Below, piece after piece: positions 5,822-5,906 of a stretch of 5,906 nucleotides of DNA. Origin of the DNA: Kiritimatiellia bacterium (GTDB taxonomy: Bacteria > Verrucomicrobiota > Kiritimatiellia > RFP12 > UBA1067); the NCBI GenBank assembly GCA_017936245.1, contig JAGBFY010000011.1, forward strand, positions 1 to 5,906. The letters run 5' to 3'. Within the stretch, counting starts at the first letter, position 1. Each line of letters opens with the position of its first letter. The notes beneath the pieces were generated by a model. It saw nothing but the letters and a program-made list of their open reading frames with translations, did no database searches and was not told the DNA's origin. The translations under genes and the position numbers were made by a program.

Positions 5822-5906
5822 ATGACTGGGAACGCGCACTTCTCCAACACAATGAAAAAACTATTTGCCAGAATCGCGGATCGATACGACACCATGAACA
5901 GGATAA
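5822..5906 (+). CDS. ubiE: UbiE/MenG-type quinone C-methyltransferase (5' end only)
   Basis: Only 28 codons are present before the window ends. After a short leader the translation reads KKLFARIADRYDTMNRI (residues 12-28), which matches the conserved start of UbiE/MenG methyltransferases (pattern F-x-x-I-A-x-x-YD-x-MN). These SAM-dependent enzymes methylate demethylmenaquinone, or the ubiquinone precursor, in respiratory quinone synthesis. The ATG at 5822 is 6 nt after the murC-murB stop, with AAGAG about 4 nt upstream. An in-frame ATG at 5852 is another possible start but has a poorer upstream sequence. The close spacing suggests co-transcription with murC-murB. The SAM-binding motifs lie beyond the window, so the call rests on the N-terminal signature alone. 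Confidence 0.75.
   Translation, partial: MTGNAHFSNTMKKLFARIADRYDTMNRI

Overview
The window has moderately high G+C content and most likely comes from an uncultured bacterium of the PVC group, with a Kiritimatiellota/Lentisphaerota/Verrucomicrobiota-like lineage as the best guess. That placement is inference. It rests on secreted proteins that join a beta-sandwich module to a formylglycine-generating-enzyme (SUMF1) domain, and on a fused MurC-MurB enzyme. No rRNA or other phylogenetic marker is present to confirm it.

Left part (1-1910, all minus strand): a compact three-gene unit that appears to encode exported proteins. In transcription order it holds an 87-residue signal-peptide protein of unknown function, a 456-residue signal-peptide protein with an N-terminal beta-rich module and a SUMF1-type domain lacking both catalytic cysteines, and the start of a third signal-peptide protein whose N-terminal module resembles that of the second. 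The spacings are 15 and 11 nt and each gene has a purine-rich ribosome binding site, so one operon is likely. The 111-nt gap before it (1911-2021) holds a long T13/A10 palindrome, a weak promoter candidate and a GC-rich hairpin at the end of icd.

Middle part (2022-3664, minus strand): folB (dihydroneopterin aldolase, folate pathway) followed by icd (NADP-dependent isocitrate dehydrogenase). folB has a good promoter in the intergenic region. icd appears to have its own extended -10 promoter inside the 3' end of folB.

Right part (3812-5906, plus strand, divergent from folB): a 667-residue MurC-MurB fusion, which would catalyse two cytoplasmic steps of peptidoglycan precursor synthesis. Both halves are shorter than stand-alone homologues. 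Six nt downstream lies the 5' end of a UbiE/MenG-type quinone methyltransferase gene, cut by the window edge. The 147-nt intergenic region between folB and murC-murB carries two divergent extended -10 promoters. The murC-murB promoter is so close to the start codon that the transcript is probably leaderless or nearly so.

No tRNA, rRNA, CRISPR array, insertion sequence or phage gene was recognised.
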